A stretch of 64,000 bases of DNA from NCBI GenBank assembly GCA_964433555.1, contig CAYSRG010000006.1, positions 1 through 64,000 on the forward strand, in the 5' to 3' direction. Below, piece after piece: positions 1-8,932 of this stretch. A program made the position numbers and the translations under genes. Source of the stretch: Stramentimicrobium sp964433555. Its GTDB lineage: Bacteria > Atribacterota > Phoenicimicrobiia > Phoenicimicrobiales > Stramentimicrobiaceae. The notes under the pieces are model-generated. The model was not told the origin of the DNA and did not search any database. It saw nothing but the letters and a program-made list of their open reading frames with translations. Position 1 is the first letter of the stretch, and every line of letters starts with the position of its first letter.

Positions 1-337
1 ATTATGAGCTTATTCTAACTTAAAATCATCCTTTTGTTAAAGGGGAGGAGTATAATTTACTTAATTTATTATAATATTTGCCTTAGACTTAATCAAGTAA
101 AATAGTGTTATATTTCGTTTTAATACATCACAAGATATAATTCTCTTGAATTTTTTTAATAGAGTAGATAGAAAAAATTAAATATTTTTTATATTTAAAA
201 TATAATATGTAATTGCTATAATTGTTTATACTTTTTTCTAAAATGATATTTATTATAAAAATATAAATAACCAGGTAATCGGGGAAGTTATCCCTTGAAA
301 TCCTTTAAAGAAGGTGATATATAATTATATAGTTTTA
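1..337. other. AT-rich intergenic region
   Basis: No convincing gene is seen here. The stretch is very AT-rich. Near 281-300 it holds a half-copy (GGGGAAGTTATCCCTTGAAA) resembling one arm of the dispersed palindrome described elsewhere in this window. Confidence 0.5.
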
Positions 338-356
338 AAGGAGAATGATTCTCCTT
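338..356. repeat. Small palindrome, copy of dispersed AAGGGGAA/TTCCCCTT family
   Basis: A perfect 9-bp inverted repeat around a single base (AAGGAGAAT-G-ATTCTCCTT), followed by AAATATC. It matches the layout of the 39-bp palindrome at 56724-56762, which also has an AAGGGGAA-type arm, a mirror arm and a trailing ATATC. The ATG at 345 lies inside it. Confidence 0.6.
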
Positions 357-386
357 AAATATCTTATAGAAAGTCAATTAAATTCT

Positions 387-1214
387 ATGAATAAAAAATT
401 AAGAAAAGCAGAAAAAGCCTATAAAAATTTGGATTTTATTAATAGCAGCGATGCCAGAGTCATTCGAATCTTAGCAGAATTACTGGAGCCCATGCAACGT
501 TTCCGTAAATATAAAATTAATGATACAATTGTTTTTTTTGGTTCCGCACGAACCAAGCCTCCTGTTGTAGCGGAAAGGCATCTTAAAGAAATAGAAGAAA
601 AGATTAATGCTAAGGGTAGACAAAATAAAAAACACTTATTGGAAAAATTAGAAAATGCCAAAAATCAGATTTTTATTGCCAGATATTATCAGGATGCTGT
701 TGAATTAGCTAAACGCTTGACTACCTGGTCTAAATCACTGAATTCAAATTCTCGCTTTGTTGTTTGTTCGGGAGGAGGTTTTGGAATGATGGAAGCAGCT
801 AATAAAGGTTCTAAGGAAGCTGGCGGTAAATCAATTGGTCTAAATATCAGTATCCCTATGGAACAAGTCCCAAATCAATACATTACTCCTGAACTTAATT
901 TTGAATTTCATTATTTCTTTATGCGTAAATTCTGGTTTGTTTATTTAGCAAAGGGATTGGTTATTTTCCCTGGTGGTTTTGGTACAATGGATGAATTGTT
1001 TGAAGTGCTGACTCTGCTTCAAACTAAAAAATTAGAAAAACAGTTACCCATTGTTATCTATGGCTCAGAGTACTGGAAACAGATTATCAACTTCGATGCT
1101 ATGATAAAATATAGTACTATCAGCAAATCAGATCTAAAATTATTTAAATTATGCGATACAGTTGATGAGGCTTTTTCCTATTTAACTACCGAACTTACCA
1201 GGCTTTATCTTTAA
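387..1214 (+). CDS. LOG family protein (lysine-decarboxylase-like Rossmann fold)
   Basis: A cytoplasmic Rossmann-fold protein of the LOG/TIGR00730 family. Studied members are cytokinin-type nucleoside 5'-monophosphate phosphoribohydrolases, but the bacterial substrate is often unknown. The family signature PGGFGTMDE is present, preceded by a glycine-rich CSGGGFGMMEAAN segment that belongs to the nucleotide fold. The N-terminal 80 residues are charged and helical, longer than in minimal LOG proteins. An ATG at 345 extends the frame by 14 residues, but it falls inside a dispersed palindrome and its AAGGAG is almost touching, so I prefer the ATG at 387. The Shine-Dalgarno for 387 is weak. The gene stands alone on this strand. 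The family is secure; the start is not. Confidence 0.85.
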   Translation: MNKKLRKAEKAYKNLDFINSSDARVIRILAELLEPMQRFRKYKINDTIVFFGSARTKPPVVAERHLKEIEEKINAKGRQNKKHLLEKLENAKNQIFIARYYQDAVELAKRLTTWSKSLNSNSRFVVCSGGGFGMMEAANKGSKEAGGKSIGLNISIPMEQVPNQYITPELNFEFHYFFMRKFWFVYLAKGLVIFPGGFGTMDELFEVLTLLQTKKLEKQLPIVIYGSEYWKQIINFDAMIKYSTISKSDLKLFKLCDTVDEAFSYLTTELTRLYL

Positions 1215-1220
1215 TAAGGC

Positions 1221-1245
1221 ACACAAGGGGACAGTTCTTTTGTGT
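1221..1245. repeat. Partial REP-like element (GGGGACAGTTCTTT core)
   Basis: ACACAA and TTGTGT form a 6-bp stem around GGGGACAGTTCTTT. The core resembles one arm of the perfect palindrome at 28124-28172 (GGGGATGGTTCTTTG). It lies 6 bp after the LOG-family stop codon. There is no clear T-tract, so a terminator role is only possible. Confidence 0.45.
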
Positions 1246-1433
1246 TACTATTTTAGAGAATAATGGTAAGGTATAAAGATGCTACTATAAGGTTTGCAGT
1301 TTGTGTGTGTTTTCGAGGCAAGTAAATTCAGGAAGTGTAGCAACCTCAGGCAATCTCATCCTCTTATACCAGCATAGGATTAAACCAAAAAACTGTACTA
1401 TACAAAAAACTAATTACAAAATACCAGATACTA

Positions 1434-2245
1434 CTAAAGGAGTTTTCTGGGGAAAGAATTACCCTGGAATAACTTGTTTTGATATAATAATACTAATAAT
1501 GCTAGCGTAGCTCTGAAGATACTTTCCCAGATTTTGGCACTGAAGCAGATTTGAAAGGTCTCCCCAGCCAAATTATCAAGATAATGAAATAAGATGATTA
1601 TTAATATACTTTTGTCAGCTTTAGAATAGACTGCTCCATACAGGATAGAAATAGAAATAATGCTCAGCATATAATTCCAGAAAGCAGGACTTCCCAACCC
1701 CAATTTGTAATGATAGCTTCCTTTAATAAAAAATAAAGGTAGATGCCATATTGCCCACATCAATCCTAGAAAAATCACGGCAATGGTAAAACCATATCTT
1801 TTTACCAGCTCTGGAAGAGCTACACCTCTCCACCCTAATTCTTCAGTTTTGGGACCAAAAAAAGCAAGAAAAAAGCATAAGATAAAGTCATTTCTGGGGC
1901 TATACTGAATTGTAACCTTGCCCAATTAAAGACAGCAGCCATCATTGCCGCAAAATACTTCACCAGAAAAGGAAAAATAACTACCAGGACCAACAATTTT
2001 GGGGTAATCCTTTTATAACCAAGCACTGTTAACCAATAGTTTTGCCTCTCTTCTCGGCTATAAAAATTGAATAGAATATAGAAAGCAGCAAGAGCCGGGC
2101 TTAACATACTTAAATATATTATCTGAGCAAAAAAGATATTGGTAATGGACCCTGATTTAATAAGTATGATTATTATTACGGTTACGAAAAAAGGTAATCC
2201 ATGTGAAGTGAAAAAGAAATAGATTATCCGTTTTAAATTTTTTAT
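1434..2245 (-). pseudogene. CPBP family intramembrane metalloprotease (Abi), frameshifted
   Basis: A multi-pass membrane protein of the CPBP/Abi family. The C-terminal frame (1434-1925) carries all three family motifs: EELGWRG, the WHLP motif and HYLDN. The N-terminal frame (down to 1835) encodes the first membrane segments. The two frames join only by a -1 shift near the T7 run (minus strand) at about 1855-1861, where both read the same FFL-rich stretch. Upstream of the first ATG (2107) the frame stays open and looks coding (KNLKRIIYFFF) back to an ATA codon at 2243-2245 where a start would be expected, with AAAGG just before it. The gene therefore looks inactivated at two places, unless the shift is a sequence error. 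The region between 1246 and 1433 holds nothing else I can support. Confidence 0.75.
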
Positions 2246-2299
2246 TTACCTTTTTATCCCTTTTTTTTATTCATAAAATACTATTTTATTAATATTTTT

Positions 2300-3568
2300 T
2301 TAAGAATCCGGCTGCTTATAGAAAGAAATAAGGTATTGTTCCCTCTCTTTTTTGAACCTTTCCAGCTCTGGAGTGTAATAGGCTACTATCTGCTGGGGAG
2401 TGGCTTTTCTTTCCAGGAAAAGACCAATTTTATCGGTTCCCATGATTTTATCGAACATTATAAGATTACCTGGTACACTCTTTGGGACCTGGAAATCTGC
2501 CAGTATAAAGGCATAAGCCAGGGCATAAATACCGCTTTTTGCAGGGTTGAAAACAGAAGGATCATAGATATCCAGACGTACTCCACCTGCTGTGTCACGA
2601 TCTTCAGGGATATACCATACTCCAGGAAGTCCTGCTTTATTGAGAACTTCAGCATACTGGTATGAATCAAGTCCTTTACCGCCTATCCATCGAAATTGGT
2701 CTCTTTGAAAAACGCCAGTTCCCTCTCCTAATCCAGTAGCCATATAGCCATATACAGATTGAAGATCCGGAATATTTGGTGAAGTCTGGACAAAAGGAAG
2801 CCCTGTTTCAGAGAAGGTCATGGCTCGATGATATCCTTCCATAGGGATTACAACTAAGTCAGCACCGATATTACGATTATAGAATTGAGCCAATTCTCCT
2901 ACAGTCATACCATGGGACATAGGCAGATTATCTACCCCCACAAAGGATTTAAAATTATCCTCTAAAACTGGCCCTTCCACAATTAATCCCCCCAGTGGAT
3001 TGGGTCTATCCAAAACAATTATCGATCTATTATATTTTTCCGCTGCTATTATACAGTATTGAAGTGTAGACATATAAGTGTAAGTACGAGCTCCAATATC
3101 CTGAATATCAAAAATAAGGACTTCCAGCGAAAATAACATTTCCTCAGTAGGCATCCTGGTATTACCATAGAGACTGTAAACAGGTATATCATAAAGTGGG
3201 TGAATATAAGAATTTATCTGGGCGCCGGCTCTGGTTTTTCCATCCAATCCATGTTCGGGAGCAAAAAGGGCTATCAGCTTTACTCTGTGTGTAGCAAGGA
3301 GATTATCAATAAAGCTTACTCCTCTACTATCTATGCCTGTTTGATTGGTTATTAATCCTACCTTTTTACCTTCAATAAGATAAAAATAATCTTCCAACAG
3401 AACTTCATTTCCAAGTTTTACTAACGGCACATCAGCATAGGCAGCAACTAAAAATAAGGTAGTTAAAAAAGTTAATATAATTGATAAAGTAAAGACAATA
3501 TAAATGATTTTTTGTTTTTGTTGATAGCTCAATAAATCAATATATTTATTTTTTGTTGTTTTATACAT
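2300..3568 (-). CDS. Exo-beta-N-acetylmuramidase NamZ-like (DUF1343), membrane-anchored
   Basis: A DUF1343 family protein of 422 residues, the usual length. Characterised NamZ enzymes release terminal MurNAc from peptidoglycan fragments. The family landmarks are visible: GLITNQTG near residue 75, a PEHGLDG motif, DIQDIGARTYTY and LDRPNPLGG. Residues about 22-47 form a hydrophobic helix ending near AAYADV, so the protein is exported or anchored facing outward. It is a single gene on the minus strand, divergent from the trehalose-type operon. It probably acts in cell-wall recycling or scavenging. Specific activity is inferred from the family only. Confidence 0.85.
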   Translation of the reverse strand: MYKTTKNKYIDLLSYQQKQKIIYIVFTLSIILTFLTTLFLVAAYADVPLVKLGNEVLLEDYFYLIEGKKVGLITNQTGIDSRGVSFIDNLLATHRVKLIALFAPEHGLDGKTRAGAQINSYIHPLYDIPVYSLYGNTRMPTEEMLFSLEVLIFDIQDIGARTYTYMSTLQYCIIAAEKYNRSIIVLDRPNPLGGLIVEGPVLEDNFKSFVGVDNLPMSHGMTVGELAQFYNRNIGADLVVIPMEGYHRAMTFSETGLPFVQTSPNIPDLQSVYGYMATGLGEGTGVFQRDQFRWIGGKGLDSYQYAEVLNKAGLPGVWYIPEDRDTAGGVRLDIYDPSVFNPAKSGIYALAYAFILADFQVPKSVPGNLIMFDKIMGTDKIGLFLERKATPQQIVAYYTPELERFKKEREQYLISFYKQPDS

Positions 3569-3801
3569 TGACCTTCCCTTTTGTTTTTTTAATTATTTTA
3601 AGGGGAATCCTTCCTCTAGAGAGCTATTAGGTATAAAATTATAGGTATACTATATCATATTGATATCTAATTTAGCATATATTTCCCGAATTGGAAAAAG
3701 AATATTTTAGAGCATAAGAGTTTTTATGGAATTCCGATGCTATAAAATAATATTGCCATATAATATCATAATAGTAATAACTACTATATAAGATATTAAA
3801 T
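3569..3801. other. Divergent intergenic region with half palindrome
   Basis: No gene is seen. At about 3597-3625 the sequence TTAAGGGGAATCCTTCC repeats one arm of the dispersed palindrome family. The rest is AT-rich and presumably holds the minus-strand promoter for the muramidase gene, which I could not assign. Confidence 0.4.
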
Positions 3802-3830
3802 TGACAATTTATAATTAATCCAGTATTATT
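3802..3830 (+). promoter_or_regulatory. Sigma-70/A type promoter for the trehalose-type operon
   Basis: TTGACA at 3802-3807, a 17-bp spacer and TATTAT at 3825-3830. This is a near-consensus housekeeping promoter reading towards the fusion gene that starts at 3960. Confidence 0.65.
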
Positions 3831-3959
3831 TGAAGAGTAGTTTCAGAAATGTGATTTCTAAACCTAACCTGCTTAGAATAGTGTATCTTTCATAAGCTTA
3901 TATATCTTTTACTTCCCTTAATACAATAATGGAAAAAATAGAAAGAAAGGGGGTAATTA

Positions 3960-5597
3960 ATGAAAAATAGGCTTGCCTTTGATGCAGTAATATTTGACCT
4001 TGATGGAGTGATAACTAAAACTGCTAAAGTACATGCTCATGCCTGGAAGAAAGTCTTTGATGATTATCTTAAATTAAGAACAAAAAGAAATGGGGAACCA
4101 TTTCAAGAATTTACTTACCAGAATGACTATCTTACTTATGTTGATGGAAAACCTCGCTATATAGGAGTAGAAAACTTCCTGGCTTCACGCAATATTCACC
4201 TTCCCTTTGGAAATCCCTCTGACTCCCCGGATAAAGAAACAATTTGTGGAATAGGTAATAAAAAAAATCAATTATTTGATAAATTGCTACAAAAAGAAGG
4301 AGCTGAGGTTTTTGAATCCACCATCATCCTTATTAAAAATTTAAAAAATAAAGGGATTAGAGTTGGAGTAGCCTCTTCTTCTAAAAATTGTCTCCCAGTT
4401 TTAAAATCTGTTCACCTGGAGCATTTATTTGAAACAATGGTAGATGGAATTGTATCTCAAAAGCTAAATCTAAAAGGGAAACCGGAAGGAGATATTTTTA
4501 TAACCGCCGCTAAAAACCTGGGTAGTCTTCCCGAAACTTCCGTGGTAGTGGAAGATGCCTCATCTGGAGTTGAAGCTGGTAGAAATGGAGGATTTGGTTT
4601 GGTACTGGGTGTAGCCAGAGAAAACAATGAAAAGGAATTGGCAAAACATGGGGCAGATCTGGTCGTACCTGATTTATCAGAAATAAGTGTTGATTTAATA
4701 AATGACTGGTTTTTAAGAAAACCAAAATCTTTTTTCTCATGTTTTGAAAACCTGAAAAAAGCACCCCAGATATTTCCCCGGGAACATCTTAATGGAAAAA
4801 ATATTTTTATTAATCCTTACTATCAACATACCGGCAAATCTGTTATCAATACCAGGCAAAAAATGACCTTTTTCTTAGATTATGACGGGACTTTAACTCC
4901 CATTGTAGAAAGCCCTGAACTGGCTATTATTTCTCCTGATATGAAAAAAACAGTAGAGACTTTAGCCAGCATTCATACTGTGGCAATTGTAAGTGGTAGA
5001 TTAAGAGAAGATGTCCAGAATCTGGTTGGAATCAAGGGTATTTTTTATGCCGGTAGCCACGGTTTTGATATAGAAGGACCAGGTGGTTTCAGTATGATTC
5101 ACCCGGATGCAAAAAAAACTATTCCTTTGATTTCTAGAATTATAAAGCTATTAAAAGAAAAACTAAATAATATACATGGAGTCTTGATTGAAGAGAAAAA
5201 ATTTAGTGTAGCAGTTCATTATCGTAAGGTAAAAAGTTCAATAGATTTACATCGGATTAAAAAGGTAGTAAATGATATAGTACAAAAATATGATGAGTTG
5301 AGAATATTAAAAGGTAAAAAAGTTTTTGAAATTCTTCCCAATATAGACTGGGATAAGGGTAAAGCAGTTAAATGGATTATGGATGCTCTTGATATAACCT
5401 GGGAATCAACAGCAGCATTCTACATTGGAGATGATACTACTGATGAATATGCCTTCCGTACCGTAATAACTAGAGGTACTGCCATTTTAGTATCAGATGA
5501 TCCAGAAAAAGCTTCCACTGCTGATTTTCAGTTACAATCACCGGAAGAGGTACAAAGATTCTTTGAACAGGTTATGGCAATTTATAAAAAACAATAA
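3960..5597 (+). CDS. Fused beta-phosphoglucomutase-like HAD / trehalose-6-phosphate phosphatase
   Basis: Two different HAD enzymes in one chain. Residues 1-240 are beta-phosphoglucomutase-like: nucleophile motif DLDGVI, the VASSSKN motif and VVEDASSGVEAG. Residues about 295-545 are trehalose-6-phosphate phosphatase (OtsB) like: LDYDGTLTP, VSGR, GSHGFDIEG and IGDDTTDEYAF. The first half would convert beta-glucose-1-phosphate to glucose-6-phosphate; the second would dephosphorylate trehalose-6-phosphate. All catalytic acidic motifs look intact in both halves. The ATG follows GAAAGGGGG. The next gene (GH65) overlaps its 3' end, so the two proteins are probably made together. Domain assignments are firm; substrates are inferred. 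Confidence 0.88.
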   Translation: MKNRLAFDAVIFDLDGVITKTAKVHAHAWKKVFDDYLKLRTKRNGEPFQEFTYQNDYLTYVDGKPRYIGVENFLASRNIHLPFGNPSDSPDKETICGIGNKKNQLFDKLLQKEGAEVFESTIILIKNLKNKGIRVGVASSSKNCLPVLKSVHLEHLFETMVDGIVSQKLNLKGKPEGDIFITAAKNLGSLPETSVVVEDASSGVEAGRNGGFGLVLGVARENNEKELAKHGADLVVPDLSEISVDLINDWFLRKPKSFFSCFENLKKAPQIFPREHLNGKNIFINPYYQHTGKSVINTRQKMTFFLDYDGTLTPIVESPELAIISPDMKKTVETLASIHTVAIVSGRLREDVQNLVGIKGIFYAGSHGFDIEGPGGFSMIHPDAKKTIPLISRIIKLLKEKLNNIHGVLIEEKKFSVAVHYRKVKSSIDLHRIKKVVNDIVQKYDELRILKGKKVFEILPNIDWDKGKAVKWIMDALDITWESTAAFYIGDDTTDEYAFRTVITRGTAILVSDDPEKASTADFQLQSPEEVQRFFEQVMAIYKKQ

Positions 5598-8028
5598 TAA
5601 TAATCATGGTTCTTCTCCCTGGTCCTTAGAATACTTTAAATTTGAACCAGGCCAAGAAAAACTTAGAGAGGCTTTATGCACTTTAGGCAATGGCTATCTG
5701 GGTACCAGGGGGACTTTTAACGAATCCACTGCCTCCCGAATCCATTACCCCGGAACCTACCTGGCAGGTGTATATAATAAATCAGACAGTGATGTTGCCG
5801 GAAAAACCATTACTAACGAAGATCTGGTTAATTGCCCCAACTGGTTATCTCTGACTTTTAAAACCGGTCAAGACCAGGAATGGATAATACCCTCTCTTCA
5901 TCATATTGTTTCCTATTATCAAAAATTAGACCTGAAAGAAGCATCATTAATTAGAAATTATAAAATTAAAGAAGATTCCGGGAAGATAACCACTGTAGAA
6001 ACCCGTCGAATAGTCCACATGGTCAATATGCATCTGGTAGCACAAGAATATTCCATTATTCCTGAAAATTACGATGGTGAAGTTATTATTCGCTCCGGTT
6101 TAGAGGGTAATGTTGAAAATAAGGGAGTAGAAAGATATGATGAACTAAATTCCTCGCATCTAATAGCAGGATCAAGCGGGGAATTCTCTAATGATGGTAT
6201 CTATTTAACTGTTAATACCAACCAATCAAATATACAAATCGCTATGGCTTCTCATATATCAATCAATAATAACGGTAACGAAGTAAAATTAATTTCCACC
6301 AATACCAAAAAGGAAGAGAGAGCTATCTTTCAGGAATTTAAAATCCAGGTAAGAAAAAAAGAGAGATATACCGTAGAAAAAATTGTTTCTATTTATACAT
6401 CCCGGGATATGGAAAGCAAAAATCCCTTAAAAAGTGCTATTGAAACAGTGCAAAAGGTTTCTGATTTTTCATCACTATTAGCCTCACAAAAAGAAGTTTG
6501 GTCTAATCTCTGGGATATGTTTGATTTAGAAACAGAAGGCCATATCTTCTCACAAAAGGCCCTAAGGTTACATATTTTTCATCTCGTGCAAACTGCCTCT
6601 CCCCATAATGCTAAATTAGATGTGGGCATACCTGCCAGAGGTCTGTCCGGTGAAGCTTATCGCGGACATATCTTTTGGGACGAGATATATATTTTACAGC
6701 TTTATGATTATCGTTTGCCAGAGGTAACGCAATCTACCCTACTCTATCGTTATCATAGATTAGAACAGGCAAGAAAATATGCCCGAGAAAATGGTTACCG
6801 GGGAGCAATGTTCCCGTGGCAAAGCGGCTCCAGCGGAGAAGAAGAGACACAAATTATTCACCTTAATCCTAAATCTGGTAAATGGGGACCTGATTATAGC
6901 CGAAATCAGAGACATATTTCTTTTGCTATTGCTTATAGTGTATGGGAACATTGGAAAATAGCACATGATTTAAATTTTCTATGTAATTATGGAGCTGAGC
7001 TATTCCTATCAATTGCCCAGTTTGGGGCTAGTCTATCCTATTTTGATCCAAAAGACCAAAAATACCATACCAGAGGATTAATGGGACCAGATGAGTTTCA
7101 TGAAAAGCTTCCAGGGTCAATTGAAGCTGGTTTTAAAGATAATGTCTATACCAATATAATGATTGTTTGGACCTTGCAAAGGGCACTGGAGATGCTATCA
7201 TCTATACTCTCTCTAAAACTAAAAGAAGAGTTGCTTAAAAAATTAAAAATAAATCAAGATGAACTAAAAGTTTGGACAGAAATTACCAGAAAGATGAATT
7301 TGATAATAAATGAAGAAGGAATTATTAGTCAGTTTGATGGCTATTTTTCTCTACCAGAACTGAACTGGAAGGCTTATAAAAAGAAATATGGTAACATTCA
7401 GAGAATGGATCGGATCTTAAAAGCAGAGGGTAAATCTCCCAATGATTATAAAGTAGCAAAGCAGGCTGACACTCTTATGTTGCCTTATTTATTTTCTCTA
7501 TCAGAACTAGAAGATATTTTTCATCAATTGGGATACAGATTTGATAAAGAGATTTTAAGAAAAAATTATGACTATTATGTTCAGAGAACCTCTCATGGCT
7601 CTACCCTCAGTAAAGTGGTGCATTGCTATTTAGCAGATATTTTAGGGCAGTCCAAACAATCCTGGAAATGGTATTGTGAGGTGCTAAACTCCGATATCAA
7701 TGATATTCAAGGTGGAACCACACCGGAAGGAATACATACCGGAGTAATGGGTGGTTCCATAAATATTGCTCTGAAAAGATATGCCGGTGTAGATGTAATT
7801 AATGGTATAATAAACATAGATCCTGACCTTCCTAAAAAATGGAAACGTATAAAATTTAAGATAAAATACAAAGGTATCTGGTATTCCCTGGAAATAGAAA
7901 AACATAAAATTAATGTTACCCTTTCCGCTACTAAAGCAGTATCGGATAATTATCAGGAAAAAATTAATATACGCCACCAAGAACACCTGTTGGATATGAA
8001 TAAAACATATACCTTTTATCTTAAATAG
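5563..8028 (+). CDS. Glycoside hydrolase family 65 disaccharide phosphorylase
   Basis: A GH65 enzyme that phosphorolyses an alpha-glucoside such as trehalose, kojibiose or maltose to beta-glucose-1-phosphate plus a second sugar. Seen: the N-terminal LREALCTLGNGYLGTRG block, the catalytic acid region GPDEFHE, KQADTLML, and the phosphate-site region RTSHGSTLS. The partner fusion protein supplies beta-phosphoglucomutase, so trehalose is the simplest substrate guess, but kojibiose or maltose cannot be excluded. The start is uncertain. An ATG at 5497 has no good ribosome site and overlaps the previous gene by 101 bases. A TTG at 5563 follows AGAGG by 12 bases, and homology begins only around the WSLEYF block at about 5620. 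Cytoplasmic, no signal peptide. Confidence 0.88.
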   Translation: MNRLWQFIKNNNNNHGSSPWSLEYFKFEPGQEKLREALCTLGNGYLGTRGTFNESTASRIHYPGTYLAGVYNKSDSDVAGKTITNEDLVNCPNWLSLTFKTGQDQEWIIPSLHHIVSYYQKLDLKEASLIRNYKIKEDSGKITTVETRRIVHMVNMHLVAQEYSIIPENYDGEVIIRSGLEGNVENKGVERYDELNSSHLIAGSSGEFSNDGIYLTVNTNQSNIQIAMASHISINNNGNEVKLISTNTKKEERAIFQEFKIQVRKKERYTVEKIVSIYTSRDMESKNPLKSAIETVQKVSDFSSLLASQKEVWSNLWDMFDLETEGHIFSQKALRLHIFHLVQTASPHNAKLDVGIPARGLSGEAYRGHIFWDEIYILQLYDYRLPEVTQSTLLYRYHRLEQARKYARENGYRGAMFPWQSGSSGEEETQIIHLNPKSGKWGPDYSRNQRHISFAIAYSVWEHWKIAHDLNFLCNYGAELFLSIAQFGASLSYFDPKDQKYHTRGLMGPDEFHEKLPGSIEAGFKDNVYTNIMIVWTLQRALEMLSSILSLKLKEELLKKLKINQDELKVWTEITRKMNLIINEEGIISQFDGYFSLPELNWKAYKKKYGNIQRMDRILKAEGKSPNDYKVAKQADTLMLPYLFSLSELEDIFHQLGYRFDKEILRKNYDYYVQRTSHGSTLSKVVHCYLADILGQSKQSWKWYCEVLNSDINDIQGGTTPEGIHTGVMGGSINIALKRYAGVDVINGIINIDPDLPKKWKRIKFKIKYKGIWYSLEIEKHKINVTLSATKAVSDNYQEKINIRHQEHLLDMNKTYTFYLK

Positions 8029-8040
8029 ATGGAGAGATAA

Positions 8041-8409
8041 ATGACCAAAAAACAAATTCTTATTATAGACGGAGATGTTATGCAAGCAGAGAGACTAAAA
8101 AGGAATCTGGAATTAGAAAATTATATTGTTGATGTGGTGTACCAAGGTGTGGAAGCAATAGTGACTTTGAAAAGAAAATGGGTTGATTTGATTATCTCTT
8201 CCATAACATTGCAGGGAACTATGAATGGTATTCAATTATTACAGGAGATAAAAAAACATAAGGAATTTAGCAAGATTCCTGTTATTATTATAAGCAGTAA
8301 AATTAATCTGGAAAAAACTACCTATGATATTGGAGCAAATCTATTTATAGAAAAACCATATGATATTTTGGAATTAGTGAAAAAAATCAAAGATATCTTC
8401 CCTGAATAA
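8041..8409 (+). CDS. Stand-alone receiver-domain protein lacking the phospho-acceptor Asp
   Basis: A single response-regulator receiver fold of 122 residues with no output domain. Alignment by eye with CheY keeps the first strand (ILIIDGD) and the conserved Lys in EKPYD, but the position of the phosphorylated Asp is Ser54 (DLIISSITL where CheY has VISDWNM). One of the paired acidic residues is also Gly11. It probably cannot be phosphorylated in the normal way and may act as a constitutive binding module. GGAGAG precedes the ATG, 12 bases after the GH65 stop, so it belongs to the same operon. Partner unknown. Confidence 0.82.
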   Translation: MTKKQILIIDGDVMQAERLKRNLELENYIVDVVYQGVEAIVTLKRKWVDLIISSITLQGTMNGIQLLQEIKKHKEFSKIPVIIISSKINLEKTTYDIGANLFIEKPYDILELVKKIKDIFPE

Positions 8410-8458
8410 TAATGATATTGAAATATATATTTAATAATAATATTTTTGAGGTACCGAA

Positions 8459-8932
8459 ATGACCAATACTCATTCTTTTAATCTGCAAAGATTGGCAGAG
8501 CGATTAAAACAGATAAAAGCAAAAGATATTATGACCGAAGATGTTGTTACCGTAAAAAAAGATGATACCCTCGCTGATGTTGCTGAATTAATGATTGGTA
8601 AAAGGATCAGCGGTTTTCCGGTTTTAGAAAATGATGAAATAATTGGTATAATAACAGCAAATGACCTTTTTTTGGTAATGGATATGATAAAGACCGGAGA
8701 AGTGTTAGAAAACAATAGCACTGATTATTCCCAACCCAAGGTAGGCTTTGCCATGTCTACAGAAATTATTACCGTGAGCCCTGAAGGAAATCTTGATGAA
8801 ATTATCGCCTTAATGAAATATAGAAACATACACACTCTACCGGTAATCAGCCAGAATAAACTGGTGGGAGTAATCGGTCGTCGAGACATATTTAAAAGCT
8901 TTTACTGCGCAATTCGAGATTTAATGTTATAA
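8459..8932 (+). CDS. CBS domain-pair protein
   Basis: A 157-residue protein with two CBS motifs (about residues 20-75 and 95-155): AKDIMTEDVVTVKKDDTL in the first and MSTEIITVSPEGNL in the second. Such pairs bind adenosine nucleotides and report energy state. No catalytic domain is attached. It lies 49 bases after the receiver gene and could be the last member of that operon. The stop codon overlaps the end of the convergent PLP-enzyme gene by six bases. GAGGT sits about seven bases before the ATG. Confidence 0.85.
   Translation: MTNTHSFNLQRLAERLKQIKAKDIMTEDVVTVKKDDTLADVAELMIGKRISGFPVLENDEIIGIITANDLFLVMDMIKTGEVLENNSTDYSQPKVGFAMSTEIITVSPEGNLDEIIALMKYRNIHTLPVISQNKLVGVIGRRDIFKSFYCAIRDLML

Noticed and set aside
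1301..1510. 69-codon plus-strand open frame after the LOG-family gene
   Set aside because: No ribosome site, no recognisable sequence, and it overlaps the end of the CPBP pseudogene.
5580..5610. Fusion of the HAD and GH65 genes by ribosomal frameshifting at A6
   Set aside because: The GH65 frame is +1 relative to the HAD frame and the A6 run is not in a recognised +1 or -1 slippery phase.
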